The notes beneath the pieces were generated by a model that did no database searches, had not been told where the DNA came from, and saw only the letters and a program-made list of their open reading frames with translations. From the NCBI GenBank assembly GCA_945872325.1, contig CAMBZY010000147.1:1-7709 (forward strand): a DNA stretch of 7,709 nt, read 5' to 3'. Shown here piece by piece: positions 1-6,462 of the stretch. A program made the translations under genes and the position numbers. Source of the stretch: Candidatus Kuenenia stuttgartensis. GTDB taxonomy: Bacteria; Planctomycetota; Planctomycetia; Isosphaerales; Isosphaeraceae. Position 1 is the stretch's first letter, and every line of letters begins with the position of its first letter.

Positions 1-27
1 CGCGTTCCTAATCAGGTGTCACACAGG

Positions 28-2373
28 ATGTGGAATCATCAAGGCCTATCCCGATATGGTGGGACTCTCAGCCTGGCCTTTGCCGTGGCTTTTGTGAGTC
101 TGTCCATCGTTGGTTTCGACCCTGCCGACCCTCCCACAAAGTCTGTTTCACCTGCAAACACCATCGCAACAAACCCTTGCGGGCCAGTGGGTGCTGTGAT
201 TGCACACCATTTGATGGAAACGGTTGGCTGGAGTGTCTGGATACCGATTCTGGGCGCAGGGTCCGTCACCCTTCTGGTTTTCCGTCAACGTCCGTTTGCA
301 AGCTGGGGCTGGGGCATGTCAGGGCTCCCGCCTTTGATGCTTGCCACAGCTGCTGGAATCGCTCGCTGGACGCCTGACCTGAAACCCTGTACGCCTGTTG
401 GTCCAGGTGGTTATATCGGCGCCGCTGCAAGCCTTTACGCACAACAGCATCTTGGAAAATTCGGGGCCAGTCTGGCAATCGTCGCCTGTGCCTTGGTCGG
501 CCTTAACCTGGCTTGGGAGTTTTTAATCCTCTGGCCAGTTGCCGAAATCAATGGCTTGCTCCGCTGGCCTGCATTTTGGTCGAGTTTTATCCAAAAACTT
601 AAATTCAGGCTTCCAAGTATGCCGCGTTCCGCCGATGGCCGAGCCGTCGTAGTGCCTGCACCAAGGGGAGCGACACCGGTTTCAAGGGCACCTATGGAAA
701 AAGCCTCCACTGCCGCGCCATCGCCCAACTTCGCAACAGCGGCTCGGATGAAAAACTCTCTACCCCAGACGGCTTTAAGTGGTCCAGCTTTGCCTGCAGG
801 AATGCCCTCGGGCAACCTGCCTGCCAATCAGCCCAAAACCACTGCTCCTGTGCCCCAGCAACCTCCGAAAAACTCGAATTACTTGCTCCCTCCGTTCAGT
901 ATCCTCGAACAGCCAGTGGCCGCCATCCAGGAAAATGAGGATCGTCTCCAGGAACGTGCTCAGGTGATCGAGCAGACGATTGAAGAATTTGGTCACCAGG
1001 TGCGTGTGGTTCAAATTGACACTGGACCAGTCATCACCCAGTTCGAAATTGAGCTTGAGGCAGGACTTAGGGTGAGCCGAATTGTGGGGCTGGCTGACGA
1101 CCTGGCGCGTGCCCTGGCCGTTCCGAGCGTGCGGATCATAGCCCCGATTCCTGGCAAAAGTACCGTGGGGATTGAAGTTCCGAACGAGCGTCGAGGCGTC
1201 GTCAAGCTGACTGAGATTATCAACAGCCTTGGCGAACGTATGAACAGAATGAAGATTCCTCTGTTCCTTGGCAAGGACGTGAAGGGTTCGGCGCTGGCCT
1301 ATGACCTCGCGGATATGCCACACTTGCTGATTGCTGGCCGAACCGGGACGGGTAAGTCGGTCTGTCTGAACGCCATGATCATCTCGATTTTGATGACCAA
1401 ACGGCCAGACGAAGTCAAGCTCCTGCTGATCGACCCGAAGATGGTGGAACTCTCGCAGTTCAAACAGATTCCGCACTTGATGCACCCGGTCGTGACCGAC
1501 CTGAAAAAGGCCGAGAGCATGTTGGCCTGGGCCTGTGAGAAGATGGACGAACGGTATGCATTCCTGGCCCGGGTGGGTGTTCGTAACATTCAGACTTATA
1601 ATATGTTGGGCGCTGATGAGATCTATGCTCGCCTGCGTCCGGAAGACGAGGCCGAGCAGGCCCGCATCCCGATCTATATGCCCTATATTGTGATCATCGC
1701 CGACGAAATGGCGGACTTGATGATGACGGCCCCGAAAGAGGTGGAAAACCACATCGTGCGGATCGCTCAAAAGGCCCGTGCTGTGGGGATGCACCTGATC
1801 TTGGCGACGCAAAAGCCGACTGTGGATGTGATTACAGGTTTGATCAAGGGCAACCTGCCAGCTCGGATCGCGTTTCAGGTGACGAGTCGTGGCGATAGTC
1901 GCGTGATTCTTGACGAAATGGGTGCCGACCGCCTTCTGGGCATGGGCGACATGCTCTTTCTGGTACCTGGAACGAGCCATTTGGTGAGAAGTCAGGGTAC
2001 TTACGTTTCCGATGCGGAAGTGACCAGCGTGTGCGATTATCTGTCGCAATATCCTCAGGAATTTTCCAAGGAACTGGTTCAGCTTCAGATGAAGGGCGGG
2101 GGGGCTGGCAAGGGTGCGGACGCACTCAAGCAGCGTGATGAGCTTTATGAATCAGCCATTGAGGTGGTGATTCGCGAGCAGCGTGGAAGCACATCTTTGC
2201 TTCAAAGAGCCATGGGGATAGGCTATGGCCGCGCGGCACGGCTGATCGACTACATGTATGAGGATGGGATCGTGGGCGAATATAAGTCAGGGTCAGCTCG
2301 CGAGGTCCTGTACAGTTGGGATGAGTGGGAAGCCTTGAAAGCCGGCGGTGGAGACGGGCCTACCGAGCTTTGA
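28..2373 (+). CDS. ftsK: FtsK/SpoIIIE-family DNA translocase
   Basis: Membrane-anchored, ATP-driven double-stranded DNA pump that clears and aligns chromosome ends at the division site. The 781-residue length is close to B. subtilis SpoIIIE and far shorter than E. coli FtsK. Four hydrophobic segments lie at about residues 10-30, 68-85, 99-114 and 146-170 (FtsK 4TM region). A Pro/Ala-rich linker of about 115 residues follows. The alpha domain is at about 292-391. The RecA-like motor at about 395-690 has Walker A GRTGTGKS (437-444), Walker B YIVIIADE (D559, E560) and the block LDEMGADRLLGMGDMLF. The winged-helix gamma domain, which reads DNA orientation, is at about 700-768. ATG 28 was chosen because AGGTG lies 9 bases upstream. 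GTG 16 is in frame, and the frame stays open to the window edge, so an upstream start is possible. The motor identity is near certain; the start is not. Confidence 0.96.
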   Translation: MWNHQGLSRYGGTLSLAFAVAFVSLSIVGFDPADPPTKSVSPANTIATNPCGPVGAVIAHHLMETVGWSVWIPILGAGSVTLLVFRQRPFASWGWGMSGLPPLMLATAAGIARWTPDLKPCTPVGPGGYIGAAASLYAQQHLGKFGASLAIVACALVGLNLAWEFLILWPVAEINGLLRWPAFWSSFIQKLKFRLPSMPRSADGRAVVVPAPRGATPVSRAPMEKASTAAPSPNFATAARMKNSLPQTALSGPALPAGMPSGNLPANQPKTTAPVPQQPPKNSNYLLPPFSILEQPVAAIQENEDRLQERAQVIEQTIEEFGHQVRVVQIDTGPVITQFEIELEAGLRVSRIVGLADDLARALAVPSVRIIAPIPGKSTVGIEVPNERRGVVKLTEIINSLGERMNRMKIPLFLGKDVKGSALAYDLADMPHLLIAGRTGTGKSVCLNAMIISILMTKRPDEVKLLLIDPKMVELSQFKQIPHLMHPVVTDLKKAESMLAWACEKMDERYAFLARVGVRNIQTYNMLGADEIYARLRPEDEAEQARIPIYMPYIVIIADEMADLMMTAPKEVENHIVRIAQKARAVGMHLILATQKPTVDVITGLIKGNLPARIAFQVTSRGDSRVILDEMGADRLLGMGDMLFLVPGTSHLVRSQGTYVSDAEVTSVCDYLSQYPQEFSKELVQLQMKGGGAGKGADALKQRDELYESAIEVVIREQRGSTSLLQRAMGIGYGRAARLIDYMYEDGIVGEYKSGSAREVLYSWDEWEALKAGGGDGPTEL

Positions 2374-2411
2374 TCAAGCGTTTTATCTGATTGCAACATG
2401 GGCTGGCTAAA

Positions 2412-3296
2412 ATGCAAACTCGTACGATCTGCTTACTCTTGATAGGTTTGAATCTTTCGATTCCAATCAAAGCTCAATCGCCTCAGAACCCTTCGCCGAT
2501 GGTAGAGCATCTTCGGGATCACCCCCGTCTGGCAAAAATAAATCCGCCCGGAAAACGTGAGAATCTCTCGCTGGGGCGTCTGTTTATTCCTGAAATTCTG
2601 GTTCAGGATAAGTCGAAAAACCCTATTCCGCTTGTGATTGCATTTCATTGTGGCGACTGGATTCCGGAACAGGCTGTGAACGGTCTTTCTGTGCCACTGC
2701 CGTGCATCACCATGCAGCTCGGTTCAGGCTCAAGCCGATATTCCAAGCCGTTTTTGGACGATCCCAAGCTGATGGGAAAACTACTTGAAGAATCGGAAAA
2801 GATGCTTGGCAGACCGGTTTCGCATTTGATTCTGGTTGGCTGGTCGGCCGGATACGGATCGATACGTGAGCTGATTGGTGATAAATCTTATGAGCCGAAA
2901 ATAAAATCGATACTTTTGCTGGATGGGCTTCATACGGGTTATGTAGGAGGAAAGCCTGGGCCGATGGAGTCGAAGCTGGAGGAAGATCCGCTTAAGCCGT
3001 TTCTGGCCTTTGCCCAAAAGGCGATGAAGGGGGAAAAGCAGTTTTACTATCTGCATACGGAGATTTTTCCTGGGACATTTGCGAGCACTACAGAGACGGC
3101 CGACTGGTTGATCAAGCATCTGGATTTGAAGCGTCAGGCCGTTCTGAAATGGGGACCGATGCGAACCCAGCAACTGGCTGAGACGGTGAAGGGTGGGTTC
3201 AGAATTGACGCTTTTGCTGGTAATTCCGCGCCTGATCATGTGGATTTGCTGCATGCTTTGCCGGAGATTCTTAAGCAATTTGTGGTGTCAAAATAA
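2412..3296 (+). CDS. Secreted alpha/beta-hydrolase-fold protein (putative esterase)
   Basis: Probable exported serine hydrolase of 294 residues; the substrate is unknown. From ATG 2412 the N-terminus is a classical signal peptide: a basic start, a hydrophobic core (ICLLLIGLNLSIPI), then a likely cut after IKA. An upstream in-frame TTG at 2391 would spoil this arrangement, so ATG is preferred although no good ribosome-binding site is visible. Fold landmarks are the strand LVIAFHCGDW, the nucleophile elbow GWSAG (Ser145), LLLDGLH (Asp171 a candidate acid) and DHVDLLH near the C-terminus (His276 or His281). The blocks LGSGSSRYSKPF, FPGTFASTTETADWL and FAGNSAPDHVD recall an uncharacterised bacterial hydrolase family. 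It lies 38 bases after ftsK on the same strand with no terminator seen, so read-through is possible, but no functional link to FtsK is evident. Confidence 0.8.
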   Translation: MQTRTICLLLIGLNLSIPIKAQSPQNPSPMVEHLRDHPRLAKINPPGKRENLSLGRLFIPEILVQDKSKNPIPLVIAFHCGDWIPEQAVNGLSVPLPCITMQLGSGSSRYSKPFLDDPKLMGKLLEESEKMLGRPVSHLILVGWSAGYGSIRELIGDKSYEPKIKSILLLDGLHTGYVGGKPGPMESKLEEDPLKPFLAFAQKAMKGEKQFYYLHTEIFPGTFASTTETADWLIKHLDLKRQAVLKWGPMRTQQLAETVKGGFRIDAFAGNSAPDHVDLLHALPEILKQFVVSK

Positions 3297-3511
3297 AAAA
3301 CCGTTTGATGGACATGGACTCCTGACAGTTATGCCGGTTTTGCCATCGTTGATCGTGCGGGTCAGAGATTGTTTAGACGATATCCAACTTAATAAAGTCG
3401 ATCCTTTAGATTAACGGAGTGCTGATCCATGGCACCTCTGATGCATGGTTTCAATTGAAACGAATGCTTATCAGAGTCGCAGGGTTCAATGTAGGAACGA
3501 GAGAGTCGCTG
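3297..3511. other. Intergenic region upstream of the PQQ-dehydrogenase-like gene
   Basis: No convincing full-length gene is present. AAAACCG (3297-3303) and CGGTTTT (3335-3341) could pair, but the 31-base loop makes a poor terminator. CGGAG (3415-3419) sits 9 bases before ATG 3429, which opens a 9-codon frame ending in TGA at 3456-3458. In the dehydrogenase frame, GTG 3419 and ATG 3464 are possible earlier starts. The residues they would add resemble no part of the family. No strong promoter hexamers were recognised. Confidence 0.5.
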
Positions 3512-5317
3512 ATGTCACGCAAGGCACGATCATTCAGGCCTGATTTTCAAAGCACATCGGCGACTCTTGAAACTCGCGAACTGCTTGCAACGCTACCTCA
3601 AGGCCTTGTAATCAAGAATCTGTCCGAGAATCTGGGTGGGCCGACAACGTTTGTTTCAGATCACGAATCGAAGATGTTTGTGGGAGACCTTGAAGGGACA
3701 ATCAGGTCGATTTCACTTGTGGATGGCAAAGCCACGGTTATTGGCAAAGTTGATACTGAAAATGTCGATGCTCGCGGGCTTTATGGATTGGCAATGGATC
3801 CAGGATTCGCGACTAATCGCACACTCTATGCCTTTTATTACGCTTTGGATGGGGCGGGTGGTCGTGAGGTCAGGGTTTCTAAATTGATGGTCCATGAGTC
3901 TACGGACCCATCCACGGCAACTGGTTTTATGGAAACCGTTCTGATGCGAATTAAAATCAGCAATTCGCCACAAATGCATCATGGTGGTGCCCTTGAAGTC
4001 GATAAAAGCGGCTATTTGTATTTTGCGATCGGTGACATTGAAGAGCCCAAGAAAATCTCAAAAATCGATATGCCAAATGGGAAAGTCTTTCGTATTCGGA
4101 CGGACGGGACCATTCCTATAGATAACCCGTTTTACAAGAGGTCCAAAGGGCTAGGTCGCGCTGTCTGGGCAACCGGTTTCCGGGAACCGATGAAATCGAG
4201 TTATGATTCGACTACAGATACTTATTTGATTCATGACGTTGGCTGGTTTCAAACGGAAGAACTCAACGTCATTAAAAAGGGAGCCAATTATGGCTGGCCC
4301 TATTTTGAAGGTAAAAATCAGGGCCGGCTCAAGGGTGGGAACTCGTCTCAGGTGACATTCCCATTTTATTCTTATCAAAATATGACTTCGTTGACTCAGA
4401 AAGCTTTGCCATTAAGAGCAACGAAAAAGGTGAAAAGTATGATTGCATTAAATACGGATGTTGGATGTGCCACTATGGGAGGCGTTTATTACAGGCCAAC
4501 CAAACTTCAAGATGCGGTATTGTCTGAATATGTAGGTGATTATCTATTCGTTGACCTCTGTTCAGGGTGGGTGAATGCCCTTGATTATAATACCAAGCAG
4601 GTGAAACGGTTTGCAGATCAAGTGGAAGGGCAGCTAATGGATGTGGAATATACGAACGATGGTCGCATTTTCCTGCTCTGTCGTGGTGATGCCTCAGTGG
4701 ATAATCAGATCAAGCTGATCGAGGTTCAGCAAAACGATCCTCCCGCTTTTTCTAATGATGGAGGCTCCATCATTGCATCTGCCGGTGAATCGCTTGATCT
4801 AAATGCAACGGCCTCCGGGCCAGGGCCGTTCACCTACCAGTGGTATCATAACGGTCAGTCAATTCCTGATTCAGTTGAAGCGTCGTTGAAATTTACAAGC
4901 CTGAATCAACAAACCGATTCAGGTCAGTATTATGTGACAGCAAAGAATTCGTTTGGTGAAACGGCAAGTATGCCATGGGATATTCAGGTGGCTGACAGAG
5001 CACGCCCCACAGTCAATTTGACGATCTCCAAGGAAGGGCAGACGATCAAAAAGGGTGATCAGATTGCATTCTCAGCCACCGCAACCGATGAGGTGGATGG
5101 AGATCTGGGGGCCAGTCAATTTAGCTGGAATCTGGAGCTAAGGCATAATACGCACGGGCATCCTGTATTTGCTCTGGCAAATACGATGGCATCAGAATTC
5201 ACGGTGGGTGATTATTCTTATGAGACGGGCAACCTTTCGCTGAAACTGACTTTGACCGTCACGAATTCGATTGGGCTGACCAGAACCCTGACGAAACAGT
5301 GGCCGGTTGTCATTTGA
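3512..5317 (+). CDS. Exported PQQ-dependent sugar dehydrogenase-like beta-propeller with Ig-like domain
   Basis: Predicted extracytoplasmic oxidoreductase of the glucose/sorbosone dehydrogenase family, which oxidises aldoses or related sugars using PQQ; the substrate is not predictable. It has 601 residues. Residues 8-26 carry the planctomycete surface-protein opening FRPDF...LETRELLA in place of a classical signal peptide. The propeller spans about 36-405: GLAMDPGFATNRTLYAFY (92-109), MHHGGAL with the candidate catalytic His156/157, GKVFRIRTDG (190-199), GFREP (222-226), DVGW...EELN (242-252) and GANYGWP (257-263). An Ig-like domain follows at about 410-495 (YQWYHNG, then DSGQYYVTAKN). The end (498-601) carries RHNTHGHPV, usual in the tail domain of these dehydrogenases. 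ATG 3512 was chosen because GAGAG lies 6 bases upstream and the surface motif starts there; GTG 3419 would give 632 residues. The common GLRNP motif reads GFREP here, so cofactor binding is not certain. AT-rich relative to ftsK. Confidence 0.87.
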   Translation: MSRKARSFRPDFQSTSATLETRELLATLPQGLVIKNLSENLGGPTTFVSDHESKMFVGDLEGTIRSISLVDGKATVIGKVDTENVDARGLYGLAMDPGFATNRTLYAFYYALDGAGGREVRVSKLMVHESTDPSTATGFMETVLMRIKISNSPQMHHGGALEVDKSGYLYFAIGDIEEPKKISKIDMPNGKVFRIRTDGTIPIDNPFYKRSKGLGRAVWATGFREPMKSSYDSTTDTYLIHDVGWFQTEELNVIKKGANYGWPYFEGKNQGRLKGGNSSQVTFPFYSYQNMTSLTQKALPLRATKKVKSMIALNTDVGCATMGGVYYRPTKLQDAVLSEYVGDYLFVDLCSGWVNALDYNTKQVKRFADQVEGQLMDVEYTNDGRIFLLCRGDASVDNQIKLIEVQQNDPPAFSNDGGSIIASAGESLDLNATASGPGPFTYQWYHNGQSIPDSVEASLKFTSLNQQTDSGQYYVTAKNSFGETASMPWDIQVADRARPTVNLTISKEGQTIKKGDQIAFSATATDEVDGDLGASQFSWNLELRHNTHGHPVFALANTMASEFTVGDYSYETGNLSLKLTLTVTNSIGLTRTLTKQWPVVI

Positions 5318-5323
5318 CTCGGA

Positions 5324-6109
5324 TCACTTTACCGATGAAGCTGACAGTGGTTGGTAGGCTTCCCAGAGTGATTTGAAATAGGTGAGAACTCGTTCAGGGT
5401 CAGAGCTTTCAGGAATCTCGGCAAGTGTAAAGCCATTGTATTTGATGGCTTTGAGGAGTCGGAAGAGTTCGCGCCAGGGATATTTATCGTCGGTGAGATC
5501 GTGCAGGTGGACTTCGCGGATTTTATTGGCAACGAGTGCGAAATTGCGCTGGATGGTGCCGTCGGGGCCCACGTCGGTGGGGTTTGAGTTCCAGCAGACG
5601 TAAACGTTTGGATGGTCGGCATATCGCATGATTTTGGCGATATTGGGGAGTTCGCATGTCACGGCCCCGTGGACTTCCACACGGATTTCCACACCAAATC
5701 CTTCCGCATCCTCACCGACCTCATGAAGGGCCTTGCCAATTTGCTCGAGCGTTTTTTCGAGATTTGCGCCCTTGGGGATCCCGTTGGGGCGCACTTTTAC
5801 GCCGGGAGCACCGATGTCGTGTGCCAGCCTGACGTATTCTTTTGTCGCTTCAATATTTTTGCGAACGATAGACATATCCGCGTTTTGATATTCAAACGCA
5901 CTTCCAAGGCCGGCCAATTCGACAGGCGAATCATCAAATCGCTTGCGAATCGACTCGCGTTCCATCTTATTCAGGTTCACCTCGACTTTATGGGCATGGC
6001 TGGTTCGCAGTTCCACACCTTCATATCCAAGCTTTGCAAGCGATTTTAAGATCCGGTCGAGGTCCCAGTCTTTCGCAATATTGTAGGTGATTGTTCCGAG
6101 GCGACTCAT
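5324..6109 (-). CDS. Sugar phosphate isomerase/epimerase (AP-endonuclease-2-type TIM barrel)
   Basis: Probable cytoplasmic, metal-dependent sugar isomerase or epimerase of the xylose-isomerase-like TIM-barrel superfamily; 261 residues from this start. Visible landmarks are LGTITYNIAKDWDLD at the N-terminus, GVELRTSHAH (Glu33 and nearby His), GAPGVKVRPNG, EIRVEVHG (Glu145), VYVCWNSNPTD (about 170-179), REVHLHDL (His201, His203) and LAEIPESSDPERVL (Glu231). These strand-end acidic and His residues are where the superfamily binds its metal and sugar. No signal peptide is visible. ATG 6109 was chosen because the family-like sequence begins there. ATG 6211 is in frame and would add 34 hydrophilic residues; neither start has a good ribosome-binding site. 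The stop lies 6 bases from that of the dehydrogenase gene in a convergent arrangement. The exact substrate cannot be told. Confidence 0.87.
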   Translation of the reverse strand: MSRLGTITYNIAKDWDLDRILKSLAKLGYEGVELRTSHAHKVEVNLNKMERESIRKRFDDSPVELAGLGSAFEYQNADMSIVRKNIEATKEYVRLAHDIGAPGVKVRPNGIPKGANLEKTLEQIGKALHEVGEDAEGFGVEIRVEVHGAVTCELPNIAKIMRYADHPNVYVCWNSNPTDVGPDGTIQRNFALVANKIREVHLHDLTDDKYPWRELFRLLKAIKYNGFTLAEIPESSDPERVLTYFKSLWEAYQPLSASSVK

Positions 6110-6276
6110 TTTTGGAAGGCTCTTTTCGTTGCAAAGTTGCTGAAGGTTTCTGAGAGATCCTGGACCTTCTGGCTCTTGTGAAAACGCATCATGTCCGTTC
6201 TTTCGAGTCATTATAATTGTGAAGTTGACCTGTGGACAGACAAAACGGAAAATTAGGCGTTGGCCTGGAATCGTTG

Positions 6277-6300
6277 CCGTTTTTTCCTAAAAAAAACCGG
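6277..6300 (-). other. Oligo-A/T hairpin competing with the adjacent terminator-like stem
   Basis: CCGTTTTTT (6277-6285) pairs with AAAAAA-C-CGG (6291-6300), giving 9 base pairs with one bulged C (6297) and a 5-base loop. On the leftward transcript the upstream arm uses the same CCGG and U-run that form the 3' half of the neighbouring terminator-like hairpin, so the two folds exclude each other. This is the geometry of an antiterminator, but most pairs are A-U and weak. The pairing is seen directly; the role is inferred. Confidence 0.35.
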
Positions 6301-6320
6301 GGCTATCGCCAAGACCGGCT
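6289..6320 (-). terminator. Leftward intrinsic terminator or attenuator hairpin
   Basis: Read on the minus strand, AGCCGG (6320-6315) pairs with CCGGTT (6300-6295). A 4-base one-sided bulge (TCTT) and an inner GGC-GATA-GCC stem-loop (6310-6301) lie between them. The 3' side runs into eight T (6296-6289), as in a rho-independent terminator. The stem is imperfect and moderately short. It lies about 80 bases before ATG 6211 and 180 before ATG 6109, so it would block leftward transcription before the epimerase gene unless bypassed. Confidence 0.45.
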
Positions 6321-6387
6321 AGATAAATCGAACCAAACCTGGCAAAGTAAAATGGGATGATTCCACCTGTAATCGAGACATAACCAT
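6319..6387 (-). CDS. Possible 22-residue leader peptide or small protein
   Basis: A leftward frame starts at ATG 6387 and ends with TAG at 6321-6319. AGAGGAG (6398-6392), one of the best ribosome-binding sequences in the window, lies 4 bases before the ATG; a second in-frame ATG at codon 3 (6381) has 10 bases of spacing. The peptide begins MVMSRLQVESS and ends LPGLVRFI, with no codon run that would point to an amino-acid sensor. The stop codon overlaps the first base of the terminator-like hairpin. A -10-like GATTAT sits at 6417-6412 on the same strand, about 25 bases before the ATG. It could be an attenuator leader, an independent small gene, or chance; 22 codons is too short to judge by coding statistics. 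Confidence 0.25.
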   Translation of the reverse strand: MVMSRLQVESSHFTLPGLVRFI

Positions 6388-6401
6388 ATGGCTCCTCTAA
6401 G

Positions 6402-6428
6402 AATTTCTTGAATAATCACAATTTCTTG
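6402..6428. repeat. Pair of 9-base direct repeats (AATTTCTTG)
   Basis: Identical copies at 6402-6410 and 6420-6428 are separated by 9 bases, giving an 18-base period. On the minus strand they read CAAGAAATT and flank the -10-like GATTAT (6417-6412). Spacing and position suggest a possible operator, but the regulator is unknown. Confidence 0.5.
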
Positions 6429-6444
6429 CACAACTATTTCAGGG

Positions 6445-6462
6445 TCTTCACCGATTCTTCAC
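6445..6462. repeat. Pair of 7-base direct repeats (TCTTCAC)
   Basis: Exact copies at 6445-6451 and 6456-6462 are offset by 11 bases, about one helical turn. They lie just ahead of the possible GTG 6464 and ATG 6485 starts of the rightward hydrolase gene. They could be a protein-binding site; at this length chance is also possible. Confidence 0.4.

Noticed and set aside
775..2049. A 424-codon open frame on the minus strand inside ftsK
   Set aside because: It lies entirely antisense to strongly conserved FtsK motor sequence, its translation is His-rich and resembles no family, and it has no start context. It is a shadow of ftsK codon use.
2781..3278. A 165-codon minus-strand frame inside the first hydrolase gene
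   Set aside because: It is a shadow of the recognisable hydrolase coding sequence, rich in Arg, Leu and Gln with no domain features.
3297..3341. AAAACCG and CGGTTTT as a terminator for the first hydrolase gene
   Set aside because: Only 7 pairs across a 31-base loop, largely A-T, with only a short T-run that is itself part of the stem. Too weak to call.
3193..3414. A plus-strand frame overlapping the end of the first hydrolase and running into the intergenic region
   Set aside because: Most of it overlaps the hydrolase C-terminus with its conserved-looking DHVDLLH motif. The tail has no recognisable sequence, and the start lacks a ribosome-binding site.
5337..5362. GAAGC...GCTTC inverted repeat at the end of the epimerase gene
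   Set aside because: Five pairs around a 16-base loop with no T-tract on either strand; it is inside coding sequence and likely chance.
5612..6049. A 145-codon plus-strand frame inside the epimerase gene
   Set aside because: It is antisense to conserved TIM-barrel blocks and its translation has no recognisable domain or ribosome-binding site.
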